64,000 nt of DNA, from the NCBI GenBank assembly GCA_037043455.1, contig JAWPHD010007117.1, positions 62,001 through 126,000 of the forward strand, read 5' to 3'. Positions 1 through 10,324 of this stretch are shown here, in pieces. Below the pieces are notes generated by a model. It saw nothing but the letters and a program-made list of their open reading frames with translations, searched no databases and had not been told where the DNA came from. Position 1 is the first letter of the stretch, and each line of letters begins with the position of its first letter. The stretch is from Cyrtodaria siliqua (Eukaryota > Mollusca > Bivalvia > Adapedonta > Hiatellidae). A program made the translations under genes and the position numbers.

Positions 1-215
1 ACAAAATTACTCGTCGCTATGTATAAGTGTACTCATCGCGGTACAAGTGAACTCGTCGCTGTATAAGTGTACTCATCGCGGTAAACGTGTACTCGTCGCT
101 GTATAAGTGTACTCATCGCGGTACAAGTGTACTCGTCGCTGTATAAGTGTACTCATCGCGGTACACGTCTACTCGTCGCTGTATAAGTGTACTCATCGCG
201 GTACACGTGTACTCA
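1..215. repeat. 20-bp minisatellite, left-edge fragment
   Basis: Tandem copies of a roughly 20-bp unit whose core reads GTACTCATCGCGGTACAAGT, alternating with CGTCGCTGTATAAGT variants. The same family recurs at 10325-12372. The array runs off the left window edge and stops where a degenerate Polinton gene relic begins. No coding role is seen. Confidence 0.9.
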
Positions 216-246
216 CACCGGATATGATCGTATTGCAGATTACGGA

Positions 247-348
247 AGAGCGTTTATCATAGAAAAAATCCACCTAGAAAAACTTTTATCCCCTACGGAG
301 AAACAGAGATGTGAGGATTTGTTTTATATTATATTTTACTTTTGATAA
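247..348 (+). pseudogene. Relic of VLTF3-like zinc-ribbon protein, C-terminal part
   Basis: A short open stretch encodes a peptide with HLEKLL followed by EDLFYII. It lines up with HLDKYL and EDLFYII in the better preserved gene at 35910-36380, with the same order and similar spacing. Only the region after the zinc ribbon survives; the cysteines are missing, cut off by the minisatellite. This is a decayed copy of a gene otherwise seen beside a Polinton-like PolB in this window. Function is inferred only through that relative. Confidence 0.5.
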
Positions 349-349
349 T

Positions 350-634
350 TTTTTTTCTGCTTCTGACGTTGTTTTGGCTAATTTGTTTTTGAGAGCTTTT
401 AATTTTGCATCTGTGCTTATGATAAAAAAATGATCGGCTTGTTTGTTTCCTGGTGTTAAACTTCCTGTTTTTTTGTAGCCCTTGGAGCATTTCCTTCTGT
501 TGGTTATGGTAAAGGCTTGGTTACTTTAGTCATACCGTAATATCTGACTTGACCAGTTTTCAAACATTCGTCTTCTATTCCGAGTTTTTCTTACCATAAG
601 GCATTTTTTTAATTCCGAAATACACTCTAGACAT
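350..634 (-). pseudogene. Degenerate small basic protein of Polinton-like type
   Basis: Reading leftward from an ATG at 632-634, a protein rich in Lys, Arg and Gly can be followed through at least two frame changes. It has a short N-terminal segment with MPYGKK, a QVRYYG motif and a C-terminal lysine-rich helix. It is convergent with the zinc-ribbon relic just to its left, which suggests both come from one dead element. I do not recognise a named family. It could be a nucleic-acid-binding accessory protein, but that is inference from composition only. Confidence 0.35.
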
Positions 635-639
635 TATAC

Positions 640-2520
640 TAGTAGGTTAGATAATATTAATATTATTAAATTTTATTATAATGGAAATTCCAAAATTTAA
701 AACTATGATATGAAGACAGAAAACGGTAATTTCACACAGATATGTAACTTTATGCCAGACTGTTGTTTTAGAATGCTTATATGTGGTAATTCAGGAGCTG
801 TTAAAAAAATACATTAGTTCATATGTTGTTAAAACCTTTATTGTATTACGACAATATTTATTTATTTCCTAAAATTTAGAACAGTCCAAGTATAAGGTCT
901 TGTCACAAAAACTTGAACAAATAGCAAAAAAGAATAAAAATCCAGTCGGAGACATACACTGAACACAATTTCTAAGTATCAACTTTGTATCTTAACTAAT
1001 TTTCTTATTTTAAATATTTTTAGAATAGATATGTGACAAGTATTTTGTTTTGACCCATAGTTTGTAAAACATTTGTTTTTTGTTTAAATTGTTACATCTT
1101 TTGAGAGTTACCCTTCCTTTATATGAAAACATGAAATGTGCTGATAAAACACATAACATGAGTCAAAGATCGCTTAAAGATATACAATTCTTAAAATAGG
1201 CATGAAATAATAGAAAAAAAGATAAACATTTGACCCATTTATCGCAGATTCTCCGTCTATAAAAAAAATGAAATATGGATAATCTTAAATTACCTCCCTT
1301 TAAGTTGAATATGTAATGCAGCGTTAACATTAAATATTTCGAAAATTTCTTTTGCAAACGCATTTGTAGTGGTAATTCTAGTAAAACATGATGTCAAAAT
1401 AATTTTAACTGGCATATTTTAGAATTAAGAACGTCGAAAGCTTCACTAATTCGAAGTACTTAATAAAATCCTATATACCCACTGTATAAGTATTATAACT
1501 TATTTCTAAGAAACCACATCGTCTTAAAAGTTTTAAAATATGTTCATGCAATCAGAGCAGACGATTTACACTCGTTATTTTGCAGTTTAACCGTATCTCT
1601 AATCAAGCTCAAAATACACATATTCTTATATTTGTACTTAGCAATTTGGTTTAGTATATTAGAATGTTCAAATGATGAAGTTATCCCTGTGAATGATTTG
1701 GACTCAGATACTTAAAAATAGTCATTTTTGTTGATCATGTAGTAATCAAAACGATATTATCAATTATTTTATCCAAGACAGGCATACGAATTTTTGCGTA
1801 ATTTATTTATTACTATCTTACTACAAAACTCCCAAAGACATTCGTTTAAACCGTTCTCATTTTTTTGTTTTCTTCGCAACTCCAGTTACTCGTGAGCTGT
1901 GTATGCTTTCCAATGAACACGATGTTAGCAAATATCCACAGGAACTGGTCACTTTTAATGTTTGCCCTCTATTATTATAATTGTCTATAAAGGAGATGAA
2001 CGCGAATTTTTTCGAAATATTTGTGTTCTTTTTCAGAGGTCAAGCAAACAGTTCAAAACAATCTCAGTTACATGCACACCAATACTTTCATATGCAGAAA
2101 TGAATTTCCTATCCAATAATACCATTCTTCCTAAGATCCTTTGTAAATTCGCTGAGATATCCGATTTCAAATTCACCCAAGTGCAATTTGACTCTGCTCG
2201 TCGTTTGTCTTGGTAAACAAGTAAATTTTACCGAAAAGCAGGTGTCTGTTAATTTCGGCGCAGTATTCCAGCTTCAAATCGCAATCAATTTACTAACGTA
2301 AAGTACCGATCCGTAAATAAATCTATATTTTATCAGTTTGCATAGTCCGTATCACAAGAAAGTCACATAACAACGAGTATTTAGCCACTTGTTATCGGCA
2401 CTGGCAGACATTACAAATGAAACCATTTTTAAATGATTTACGGTGCCGAATGACGTCAGAATGCGAATCTAACAGCTATGGGAAGTATTTTCACTTTTAA
2501 TATTATTCTTGAATATATTA
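640..2520. other. AT-rich stretch without recognisable genes
   Basis: Short open frames here have low-complexity composition and no motif. I see no RNA gene, long repeat or element terminus. Confidence 0.6.
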
Positions 2521-2522
2521 GA

Positions 2523-2593
2523 AAATACGTTTGTGCTTATCCATAACACTATTATAATCAATAATAGTGTTATGGATAAGCACAAACGTATTT
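2523..2593. repeat. Perfect 33-bp palindrome
   Basis: Two 33-nt arms (2523-2555 and 2561-2593) are exact reverse complements around a 5-nt spacer. As RNA or single-stranded DNA this would form a long perfect hairpin. It lies about 30 bp left of the dispersed repeat at 2622. A second palindrome of almost the same size is at 35823-35894. Confidence 0.95.
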
Positions 2594-2621
2594 AATAAAA
2601 TATTCAAAATAATTTTAAAGC

Positions 2622-2774
2622 ACATCACAAACATATAAGGGTTGACAACAGGGGTACCGCATTGGAACGGTCAGTTGCAAAAGAGACCACCGGGTAGTTA
2701 AAACCGGTTCAAGGGTGCACCAAACCTCACTCTTACCCTGTCACCATCCCTAAACATCAGGACAGTGTAAATAA
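2622..2774 (+). repeat. Dispersed repeat, inverted copy of 8185-8336
   Basis: About 150 bp that match the reverse complement of 8185-8336 with scattered differences. Shared landmarks are CACATCACAAAC, GGGTTGACAA, TGGAACGGTCAGT, AACCGGTTC and ACAGTGTAAATAA. The 8.2 kb copy clearly interrupts a gene, so this is a mobile non-autonomous element rather than the terminal repeat of the element between the copies. Confidence 0.8.
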
Positions 2775-3099
2775 GAGAAAGCGTAGATAGGTGTTATAAG
2801 AAAAAACACAGAAATGTTCATGTATATAATATATAAACAGATTAAGTTAAACCTAAGAAGTTAATCTCATATGAACTCGATGACTTGTCCGAAGTCAGAG
2901 CATCAAATGGAATACCGTTAAGGGCAAGACAAAACGGAGTGAAGGACATTCATCAAACGGTTCCCGCCTTAAAGGATTTAGAAACACGTTATCACAGAGT
3001 CAATCGCCCGTCCGGTCGTTGCACAATCAAAGAGGAAAGCATAATTGCAAACTGTAGAAGGGTCCACAACTAAGCATGTAGTGCGCCGCAGAATACTTC

Positions 3100-4800
3100 G
3101 GTCTTGTATTTTCTAATAATTTTAATAAATAACTCATGAAAATTATCACGACCGATAATTTTCATAAGTTTGTAAATCCCATCTCCATAAAAGAGGGGTT
3201 GTGATAAACCTTGTCGAAGAAGTGTTTTAAGATTGCTATTATATTTGTCGAGCAGATAAGTGTTACGATAATAAAACTTAGAAAAAGTCTTACATAACGT
3301 ATGGTAACGGCAACCTTGTTGGAGGAGTTTTTCAGTAATGTTAAGATTACGAAGGTTGAAATCCTAAACACGGATACAAGCTCTGGCAAAACGAATTAAC
3401 TGAGAAATATACACGCCATAAGAAACAGTATTGGGTATATCCCCATCCAAATGGGGATAATTAACAATAATTAACAGAATCCGAAATGTTAGCTTTATTG
3501 AGTTTTAGTTCTGGAGGATAACTGTTAGGAACCATAGAAGAAAAGAAAGATTATCCAAATTAAGTATATCCTCCAGATAGCGTGAGATGTTATTAAAAGC
3601 GTCGACGACATCAGCTTGTGTATCTGGAGAAAGTCCTAACATAGTCACGTTCGTAGCAATATAAAAACAAATCTGCGACAAGGGGTGCACAGTTAGGACC
3701 CATAGGAATGTCAACGGTTTGCCTATAAACCGTATGTCCAAACCTGACAAAAATGTTGTCTAATAAGATTGATAGTGATTCAGACTTGTTGACAAGAACA
3801 TACAATGTAACCGTCGGGATCACTGTAGGTAAAAATGCCCTAGTTTGTTACAGGCTGAACAAGTAGTTTGTTCCCTGGCGAAAGGTTTAGGTATAAGAGC
3901 TATTAGTTTTTCTTTTATAAGGTTATGCGGTAAAGTAGTGTAAAGTGTAGAAAAGTCATAAGTAGATAATGATGACACTTGAGGTAGATTACGTTGTTTG
4001 TTAAGAACCTCGCCATAATATTTTATTGACCAGAATAAATTGATACCAGAGATATCATAGGCGTTCTCACAAAACTTTTTCACATGCTCTTTAATTGCTA
4101 TCAGGCAATATGTTAAAAGTTTGGAGACATCAGTTGTGGTACATGCGCTAGAGTTTGCAATGAATCGGGCTTTACGAGCCCAATATGGGTGGCTTTGAAG
4201 TAGAATACCGCTTAACCGGTGCTAGGGTGTGTGAGAGGTGTTGCTTCTTTCATTACTTCTCATGAACAGACTCAATACAACCGAGTCCGCTGCTATATTC
4301 TCTTAATTGTGTTTGTTGCTCCCAAAGGATCACCTTTATTAGTATTTATAAGGCTGTTTGCGTAGTTTAGGGATCTAGCAAACTGAAGGGAGTTTATTTT
4401 ACTTCTCGTCCAGTTTGATCCCAAACTTGTAAATATGTGCGATATGGTCACGAATAATATCACTCTCATTTGAGTTAATCAGATTGTACGAGTCGGTGCT
4501 CCCGAGTTCCTCTTTTAAAACATTAACATAATATAGCCGTCAAACAATAATAATATTATTAGAGGCTTTGTCAGCAGGAACTAAGACATATTTAGTATGA
4601 AAATCCTGGATCCCTTTCTTCAGATGACAAAAGGTAACCCTAGGTCTAGGTGTTAATAATGATGGATTAGATGTATAGAACTTCATTCTAGTATCCATGA
4701 TTTTAAGAATGTATTTCTTCCATCATTTAGCACTAAATATTTCAACAGATTCAGCAATCTGAACACGGCAAGTATTAAAATCAATTAATGAAGGTAATTT
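3100..4800 (-). pseudogene. Penelope-like element reverse transcriptase, degenerate
   Basis: Minus-strand fragments in shifting frames spell out a Penelope-like retroelement RT. In order they are a VPADK motif, a KQPYKARFIANSS-type block, SLSTYDFSTLYT with LPHNLIKEKL, then FVRFGHTVYRQ and IPMGPNCAPLVADLFLYCYERDY, followed by an HLDDIL-region equivalent and a C-terminal VYISQLIRFARA block. These are hallmark blocks of PLE RTs. Several frameshifts and stops make it non-functional. I see no GIY-YIG endonuclease downstream, so it is truncated or an endonuclease-less copy. A 170-bp module at 4175-4344 is inserted inside it. Its 5' end abuts or overlaps the coiled-coil gene at 4788, so it probably inserted into the decayed adintovirus-like element. 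Confidence 0.85.
4175..4344 (+). mobile_element. Structured repeat module, solo copy with TTTA duplication
   Basis: A 170-bp insertion splits the Penelope RT. TTTA flanks it at 4171-4174 and 4345-4348. The unoccupied sequence, gggctttataaggctg, is seen in the second Penelope fragment near 25170. The module contains the CAGACTC/GAGTC hairpin seen in the longer copies, here with one mutated arm base. It lacks the outer 90-110 bp of the 8953-9218 and 10758-11017 copies. It has no terminal inverted repeats and no coding capacity. Confidence 0.85.
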
Positions 4801-5462
4801 ATAAGACAATAAAAAAGGCCATAAATGATTTTAATATTGACAAAATTCCAGAGATGATTAAAAATTTAACAACAGGTGTAGATGACAAAATAAGTCAAAT
4901 ACAAAAGCAAATACAAACAAACCGTGATAAAATTATTGATATTCAAAACGGTTTAAAGGATGAAATAAAACTTCTGGGTGATGCTTTAAAGGAGTTAAAA
5001 AAAGAAAGAGGGCGGATTGGAAGATAATGAAAACTTCAAAAAAATAGTTAAACAAATACGAACTGGTGTTCAGAATATTAATGAACGGATTGAGACAATC
5101 AATCAACAAATGGTTGATAACAATGGACTAGAAGATGCTTCAAGACAAATGAGAACTGCTTTTGATAGCCAAATAACTCTGACTAAAAAAATAAATGAGC
5201 AGATAAACACTAAAGTTGACGATATCAACAAAGAGTTTGAAGACATCAAAACACGAATGGTTGGCAGCGAGACGCTGGAGACTGCTTTGAACAAAGTGGT
5301 TGATAAAAAGGAACTCGAAGCTGTTATTAATGAGGTTTCAAGGCAAATGAGAGCAACACAGGATGAAAGATCAGAGCTTTTGATAGTGAAATAACTCTTC
5401 TTAAAAATCAGAATCAAAAGTCTGATAGTCACCACACAGCACTTCTTGCGATAATTGATTAG
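4788..5462 (+). pseudogene. Coiled-coil protein of adintovirus-like element
   Basis: Three overlapping frames form one protein rich in Ile, Lys, Asn, Gln and Glu, with long heptad-like stretches predicted as coiled coil. Repeats of a RQMR...AFDSQITL-type segment occur about 65 residues apart. Frames change near 5020 and near 5385, and a TAG ends the readable part at 5460-5462. It sits directly upstream of the integrase relic on the same strand, so it belongs to the same dead element. Long coiled-coil proteins are common among Polinton and adintovirus structural or fibre candidates. I cannot assign a function, and no enzyme motif is visible. Confidence 0.55.
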
Positions 5463-5535
5463 TTGAAAGTAGAAGTAGACAATGCAAGTCGGATTATACA
5501 TTTTGAAGCTACACTAGATGGAATAAGTATTATGA

Positions 5536-6090
5536 ATGAAGATAACAACCGTTATGCATCGTACCCGACACGAAAACCACTTTAAAGAACTATTCGTAAA
5601 TAAATTACAAACAGACTCGCAAATTAGACCATATAGAAGTACCCCACTCGTAAAAAAGTTAATTTTCAAAAACGAGCCTATTGCTAACCTAAACATAATG
5701 AAATGGGTTAAGCACGATGCAAAATTCATTCAACGCCGTGTGATTATTAATAAAATCGATAAAATAAGTTCGGCTGATTTAGCTTGTTTAGTTGATATGC
5801 AATCGTTTTCAAAGTGTAATAAGGGTATTAAATACTTGCTTACTGTTAATGATGTATTTAGTAAAGCTTTCCAAAATATATCACAAGCACAGAGAGACAG
5901 TGTAAGTTTCTGTGGGTTGATCAAGGTGTAGACTTTTACAATAAAACATTCAAGCAATTTCTTTATGATAATAATATTAAAATGTATCATACGTTTAATT
6001 ATGGAAAAGCTGTAGTAATTGAACGGTTTCATAGAACATTAAAAGAAAAAAAGTGGAAATATTTCACAGCAATCAACACAAATATCTAGA
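5536..6090 (+). pseudogene. Retroviral-type integrase of Polinton/adintovirus, copy 1
   Basis: An rve-fold integrase relic. A block with LVDMQSFSKCNKG carries the first catalytic Asp, and a WVDQGVDFYN-type block (out of frame in this copy) carries the second. IERFHRTLKEKKWKYFTA carries the Glu and the typical C-terminal WKYFT stretch. A frame change lies near 5890 and a TAG follows NTNI. The segment that normally separates the first two catalytic residues is strongly shortened, and the second integrase copy at 9226-9751 shares this deletion. The protein would have joined element ends to target DNA; this copy cannot. It lies between the coiled-coil gene and the basic-protein and capsid genes. 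Confidence 0.8.
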
Positions 6091-6249
6091 AATATTAAAG
6101 TTTGGTAATGAGAAGTAAATAAAACAATTGTTAACAGTATTACTATTTACATAACCGATTTCTCTGGCAAAATTATTAATCTTAACGGAGTTCACAAATC
6201 ATTCCGATTTGTTTTAAAATAATTAATGTAATATACGTTATATATTTCA

Positions 6250-6672
6250 GGTTTTAAGAAAAAGTTTACGATGCTAGCACAGGAACATATGATTACGTTG
6301 ATAGATTAACGGGAGCTGGTATATTTAATATTGTTTCAAAGCTTGGTTCAAAAGTATTTAGTGAATCTGTGAAAACAGTAAGCAAGAAAGCATTACAAAC
6401 CGCCTGAAAACAAATCTTGGAAAGTGCTTCTAAAAATTTTGGAGATAAGTAGGAAAATGGCTGCTGATAAATAAGTTTCGGTTGTGAAACCTAAACCAAA
6501 AGGTGAACTAATTGTAAAAGAACTAACGAAGGCTGATAGCAAAAAAGAAGATGTAGCAGAAACTGTAGTTAAAACTGAAGAAGGTGTAAATCCAAGAATA
6601 AATAGAATACTTTCTGGAAGAGGAAACAAAACTAAAAATATTCGTATAAGAATTAAACGATTGATTAATTAA
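6250..6672 (+). pseudogene. Basic/amphipathic accessory protein, broken
   Basis: The upstream half reads as a Gly-, Ser- and Lys-rich amphipathic sequence (LTGAGIFNIVSKLGSK then ALQTA) ending in a stop near 6405. After a frame change, a Lys-rich C-terminal half (6484-6672) continues with NRILSGRG and an Arg-rich tail. It sits between integrase and capsid genes. In adintovirus-like elements this place often holds small membrane-active or DNA-condensing proteins comparable to adenovirus core proteins; that role is inference from position and composition. At least three stops or frameshifts make it non-functional. Confidence 0.45.
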
Positions 6673-6689
6673 AAAATAATCTAACTAAT

Positions 6690-7947
6690 AGTATACAGAA
6701 GTTACGAAGTGATAAATATAATACTAGATATGAACATGTGTCTGTTCAGTTAGACACCCCTATAACAAGACCAGGAAATGCTACAAGACAAATAAATAGT
6801 GGCTTCCAATTTACACTAAATGACAGAAGTTCATACTTTGATTGGTATAACTCATATTTTGGAATAGGTTTTCAAGTAAACAAGCTTGCTGATGGAGCTG
6901 CTTTCACAGATGCTGATACAATTGCTTTAATTAACGACGCAGCTTCATTAATTGATCAAATTCAAGTGAAACAAAATGGAAAAACAGTTTATGATGGAAA
7001 TAATCTTCATAGATTTGTAATGTCAAAAGTTTGCTTGAAATGTCTGACGATTATGCAAAAACAACCGGAATAGATGAATACTTATTCAGACAACACGCTG
7101 TGGCAGAATCCCGAAATGACGAAGATTGTTATAATTTAGGATTTACAGCTCACCATGCTTTAATCATAACTAATAAAAATAGTTAACTCTGTAATTCCAC
7201 TAAATAAATATTCCTTCTTTGAAGGTGTGGAAACAAACATGCTGCCTCCTAGTTCAAATCAGCTTGCAACTGACGGCTGATGGTGTGTTCATTTTAAAAA
7301 ATGTTGAACTTATCGATCCCGAAAATAATGGCCGGGTAATTATTCATAAATAAGGTTTGTGGATACCTAGAATGATATTTAACTCAGATGGTTTATCTTA
7401 TGTTATGTCAAACCATATGACATTAACAAAGTGGACTTATCTCCGAGAAACGATACAAGGAAGTGTAAGTTCCCAACTAACGGAATCAGTATTTAAAATA
7501 ACGGCTGGTGTTAAAAATCCAAAACAAGAGTTCTTCTCAAACACAAAATCCTCATCTCTTAGATACTTTTCATATGCATGCTGACAATACTAATTGTTAT
7601 TTACAAACAGCTAGACCGAAGTTGGGAACGATGTATATTATCCACAAACTGAATACAGTTATGATAATATTATAAGCATATTCAGAGATGTTATTAATTA
7701 TTCTTACAAACAAAATGATAAAAACACTGTAACTTTACTAAATGCAATTAATTTTAAAACTCTTTTCGGAATGATATATTTAGAGTTAAGCTACAAGGGT
7801 AATAAAGTCAGTATTGATTCAAAACAACTAACTCTGAGATACAAACTAAATATACTCCCATGGGCTCCTTATACAGTTTAAGAGTTGAACTAGTATGAGG
7901 AAAATGTCGTTATTGATTCCGTTGGAAATGAATTAGTTATAGCTTAA
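6690..7947 (+). pseudogene. Major capsid protein of adintovirus-like element, degenerate
   Basis: A double-jelly-roll capsid relic can be traced over about 1.25 kb. The N-terminal third is open (6738-7073), with LNDRSSYFDWYNSYF, a QKLADGA-like block, and QVKQNGKTVYDGNNLH. After frame changes come IPLNKYSFFEGVE, MTLTKWTYLRETIQ with GVKNPKQEFF (7357-7584), then FRDVINYSYKQND and a C-terminal VGNELVIA before TAA at 7945-7947. These blocks match a Polinton/adintovirus hexon family different in sequence from the capsid gene at 53016-54284. I count at least six lesions. A pol or ATPase gene of this element was not found, so the element is also incomplete. Confidence 0.75.
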
Positions 7948-7976
7948 TCTATATTAATTTAATAATTATAATATAC

Positions 7977-8696
7977 ATGACTTACACAAATTATTCCGTA
8001 AATTTAACAGATGGCCAAAAATAAAGTTGAGCAAAAGCATATGAACACAGATGCGAATTAACACTAAGGTTAAAAAATAACCAACTAACCGGGGATTTTC
8101 CTTTGCTGTTGACAGCAGCTCAAATTAAAAACATTAACAAGGCTAAGGAAAGTGGACATGGCTTAGATCATGGCGGGGATTTCTTTATTTACACTGTCCT
8201 GTTTTAATGGGATGACAGTAGGGTAAGTGTGAGGTTTGATGCACCCTAGAACCGGTTTAAACCGCCAGTGGCCTTTGTTGCCACTGACCGTTCCAAGGCG
8301 GTAGCCCTATTGTCAACCCTTTTGTGTTTGTGATGTCGTTTGCATTTTTTATTACTTTTGCCTTCTCGTTTGTCTGTTTGCGTGTTTGTTTTTGTGTTTT
8401 GTGGTTGACTGTCGTCCTTGAATGCTGCTTTCCCTGTCCGATATTTTTATATTTCTTAAGACATAAATATATCAAATTCGCAAATGAAATCTCAGTCTAA
8501 TAATGGAGGCTTTTTGGGAGCATTAGCTGGTTTGTTGACTAAAACAATATTACCAGCAGTTGCTAGAATTGCTCCGAAAGTATTAGCACCACTAGCAACA
8601 GGAGCACTTAGTGATTTGGCAAGTACTGGAATCGGTAAACTATTCGGAAATGGAATGGTAACTATCCCTATTGATAAAAAAACAAGCACTACTTGA
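7977..8696 (+). pseudogene. Hydrophobic membrane-active protein, split by an insertion
   Basis: The N-terminal half (7977-8169) has a SVNLTDGQK block, an RLKNNQLTGDFPLLLT block and AAQIKNINKAKESG. It is followed after an insertion by a C-terminal half (8484-8696). That half has NGGFLGALAGLLTK and a long Ala/Leu/Gly/Pro hydrophobic helix region. This layout, a charged N-terminal domain followed by a GGFLG-type hydrophobic segment, is characteristic of small adintovirus late proteins compared with adenovirus pVI or melittin-like lytic peptides. Besides the 293-bp insertion, two stops lie after codon 15. It directly follows the capsid relic. Confidence 0.65.
8170..8462 (-). mobile_element. 293-bp non-autonomous insertion in hydrophobic protein gene
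   Basis: The two halves of the hydrophobic-protein gene stay in register on either side of this segment, and 8185-8336 is the inverted partner of 2622-2774. I see no convincing target duplication, so exact ends are uncertain by a few bases. The insert has no coding potential and contains the ACACTGTCCT and AACCGGTT landmarks. Confidence 0.65.
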
Positions 8697-8719
8697 ATCA
8701 AGTGTGCTAACACCGTCAC

Positions 8720-8960
8720 AAAGAAAAAAAGATTAAAAAGTCAAAAGGTTGCGGCCCTATTAAACTGACAAGACTACAATAACAAGACAGGGGATTTCTT
8801 GGACTGCTCGCATCATTTGGAATCCCTTTAATTGGATCTCTTATTAGTGGCTTGACAGGAAAAGGTTTGCAAATAGGCAGAAAAGGGAAAGGATTAAGAG
8901 TTGACCGCGGAAATGGTTTACCAGTATTGGTTTATCAGTATTTATTAACATTCACACTAG
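8720..8960 (+). pseudogene. Second GGFLG-type hydrophobic peptide, degenerate
   Basis: About 70 bp after the first hydrophobic gene, a lysine-rich leader is followed by a stop, then GFLGLLASFGIPLIGSLISG, TGKGLQIG and a basic tail. It resembles the gene at 8484-8696 in architecture: a Gly-rich entry, a hydrophobic helix and a basic end. It is probably a tandem paralogue of the same membrane-active family. No intact start is visible, and the structured module begins at 8953, overlapping its 3' end. Confidence 0.5.
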
Positions 8961-9218
8961 CGTTCGCTTAGTGCAGTGTGGCGGCTGTAAAAGGTTTCCC
9001 TGTGCTACGAATCAGAAGTGTTATTTTTACTGGTCCATTGGGACCAACGAGCCCAATATAGGTGGCTTTGAAGTAAAATACCGCTTAAGCCGGTGCTAGG
9101 GGGCGTGAGAGGTGTTGCTTCTTTCATTACTTCTCATGAACAGACTCAATAAAACCGAGTCTGCTGCTTTGTTATCTTAACTGTGTATGTTGCTCCCAAA
9201 GGATCACCTTTATCAGTA
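8953..9218 (+). mobile_element. Structured repeat module, long copy (inverted to 10758-11017)
   Basis: A 266-bp module nearly identical to the reverse complement of 10758-11017. It carries a GGTCC-ATTG-GGACC hairpin, the CAGACTC/GAGTCTG hairpin and the TGCTCCCAAAGGATCACC end shared with the solo copy at 4175. It ends with ATCAGTA, followed by TTTA, the same 4-bp motif that flanks the solo insertion. It lies directly before the second integrase copy. Confidence 0.85.
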
Positions 9219-9225
9219 TTTATTA

Positions 9226-9751
9226 CAAGCAGACTCGCAAATTAGACCATAGAAGTATCCCACTCGTAAAAAAGTTAATTTTCAAAAACGAGCCTATCGC
9301 TAACTTAAACATAATGAGATGGGTTAAGCACGATGCAAAATTCACTCAACGCCGTGTGATTGTTAATAAAATCGATAAAATAAGTTCGGCTGATTAAGCT
9401 TGTTTAGTTGATATGCAATCGTTTTCAAAGTGTAACAATGGTATTAAATACTTGCTTATTGTTATTGATGTATTTAGTAAAGCTTTCCAAAAGATCACAA
9501 GCACAGGGAGACAGTGTAAGTTTCTGTGGGTTGATCAGGGTGTAGACTTTTACAATAAAACATTCAAGCAATTTCTTTATGATAGTAATATTAAAATGTA
9601 TCATATGTTTAATTATGGAGAAGCTGTAGTAATTGAACGGTTTCATAGAACATTAAAAGAAAAAAAGTGGAAATATTTCACAGCAATCAACACAAATATA
9701 TATTTAGACGTCTTACAAAAAATGGTTGACAAGTATAATAACACATGTTAG
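9226..9751 (+). pseudogene. Integrase of Polinton/adintovirus type, copy 2
   Basis: A direct duplicate of the integrase at 5598-6090, over 90 percent identical by eye, with the same internal deletion after VFSKAFQ. The main open part is 9413-9751, with LVDMQSFSKC, WVDQGVDFYN, VIERFHRTLKEKKWKYFTA and MVDKYNNTC, so all three catalytic acidic residues remain in one frame. A TAA interrupts the part just upstream (near 9395). The copy begins right after the structured module. The duplication therefore happened after the integrase had already lost its central segment. Confidence 0.75.
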
Positions 9752-10324
9752 AATAAGATGTGACTCGTGCTCATTTTCTAGATACTAAGAAAAGTCAAAT
9801 TAATGAACGAAAACGATTACAGTCGGAAATGTATTATTATCTTAAAAACTTGAAGAAAATAGAGGAAAATTTCTCGATTTGAAATGTGAAATATGCGCGT
9901 GCATGAAAATAAATATTCTATGATAAAACATGATATGTACAGTGATGACGAGGATGATTGCCCTGTTCCTTTCGACTTTGTTTTGAGGTTTATTATCCAG
10001 AAACGTCTATTGCCACTCGCATAGGGGAGCATTTCGCCAGGGTTTGGAATAATCGCGGTGTGCTGATTTTGCTTGCTGATTGGAAACCTAGCTACGAGTA
10101 GTATACAAACTGATGGATATGGGAAAGTTTTTCCATTGGGGGTTTGCATTACTAGTTTAAATGTGTTGGCTGACTTTAAAAGCAATATGCCAATCTGGTT
10201 TGAAGCTGACTGGAAATTACTCTGTTAAGTTTTCTAACAAAGTTTTAAATTTGGTTTGCAAGCTGCGGGATGTTTTCTTTTCATTGGGGTATCCCAGAGA
10301 GAAAACTGTGCAAGACCCCCCCAG
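9752..10324. other. Tail of decayed element, no assignable gene
   Basis: The first 100 bp still look like the integrase C-terminus with broken frames. From about 9900 to 10320 I see no motif. One minus-strand open frame of 122 codons (9817-10185) overlaps the integrase tail and has no recognisable family features. Confidence 0.5.

Noticed and set aside
2622..8336. Terminal inverted repeats of one 5.7-kb element
   Set aside because: The right copy interrupts a gene whose second half continues outside the pair, so the two are separate insertions in opposite orientation.
9817..10185. 122-codon minus-strand frame
   Set aside because: It overlaps the integrase tail on the other strand and has no motif. 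Composition does not favour it.
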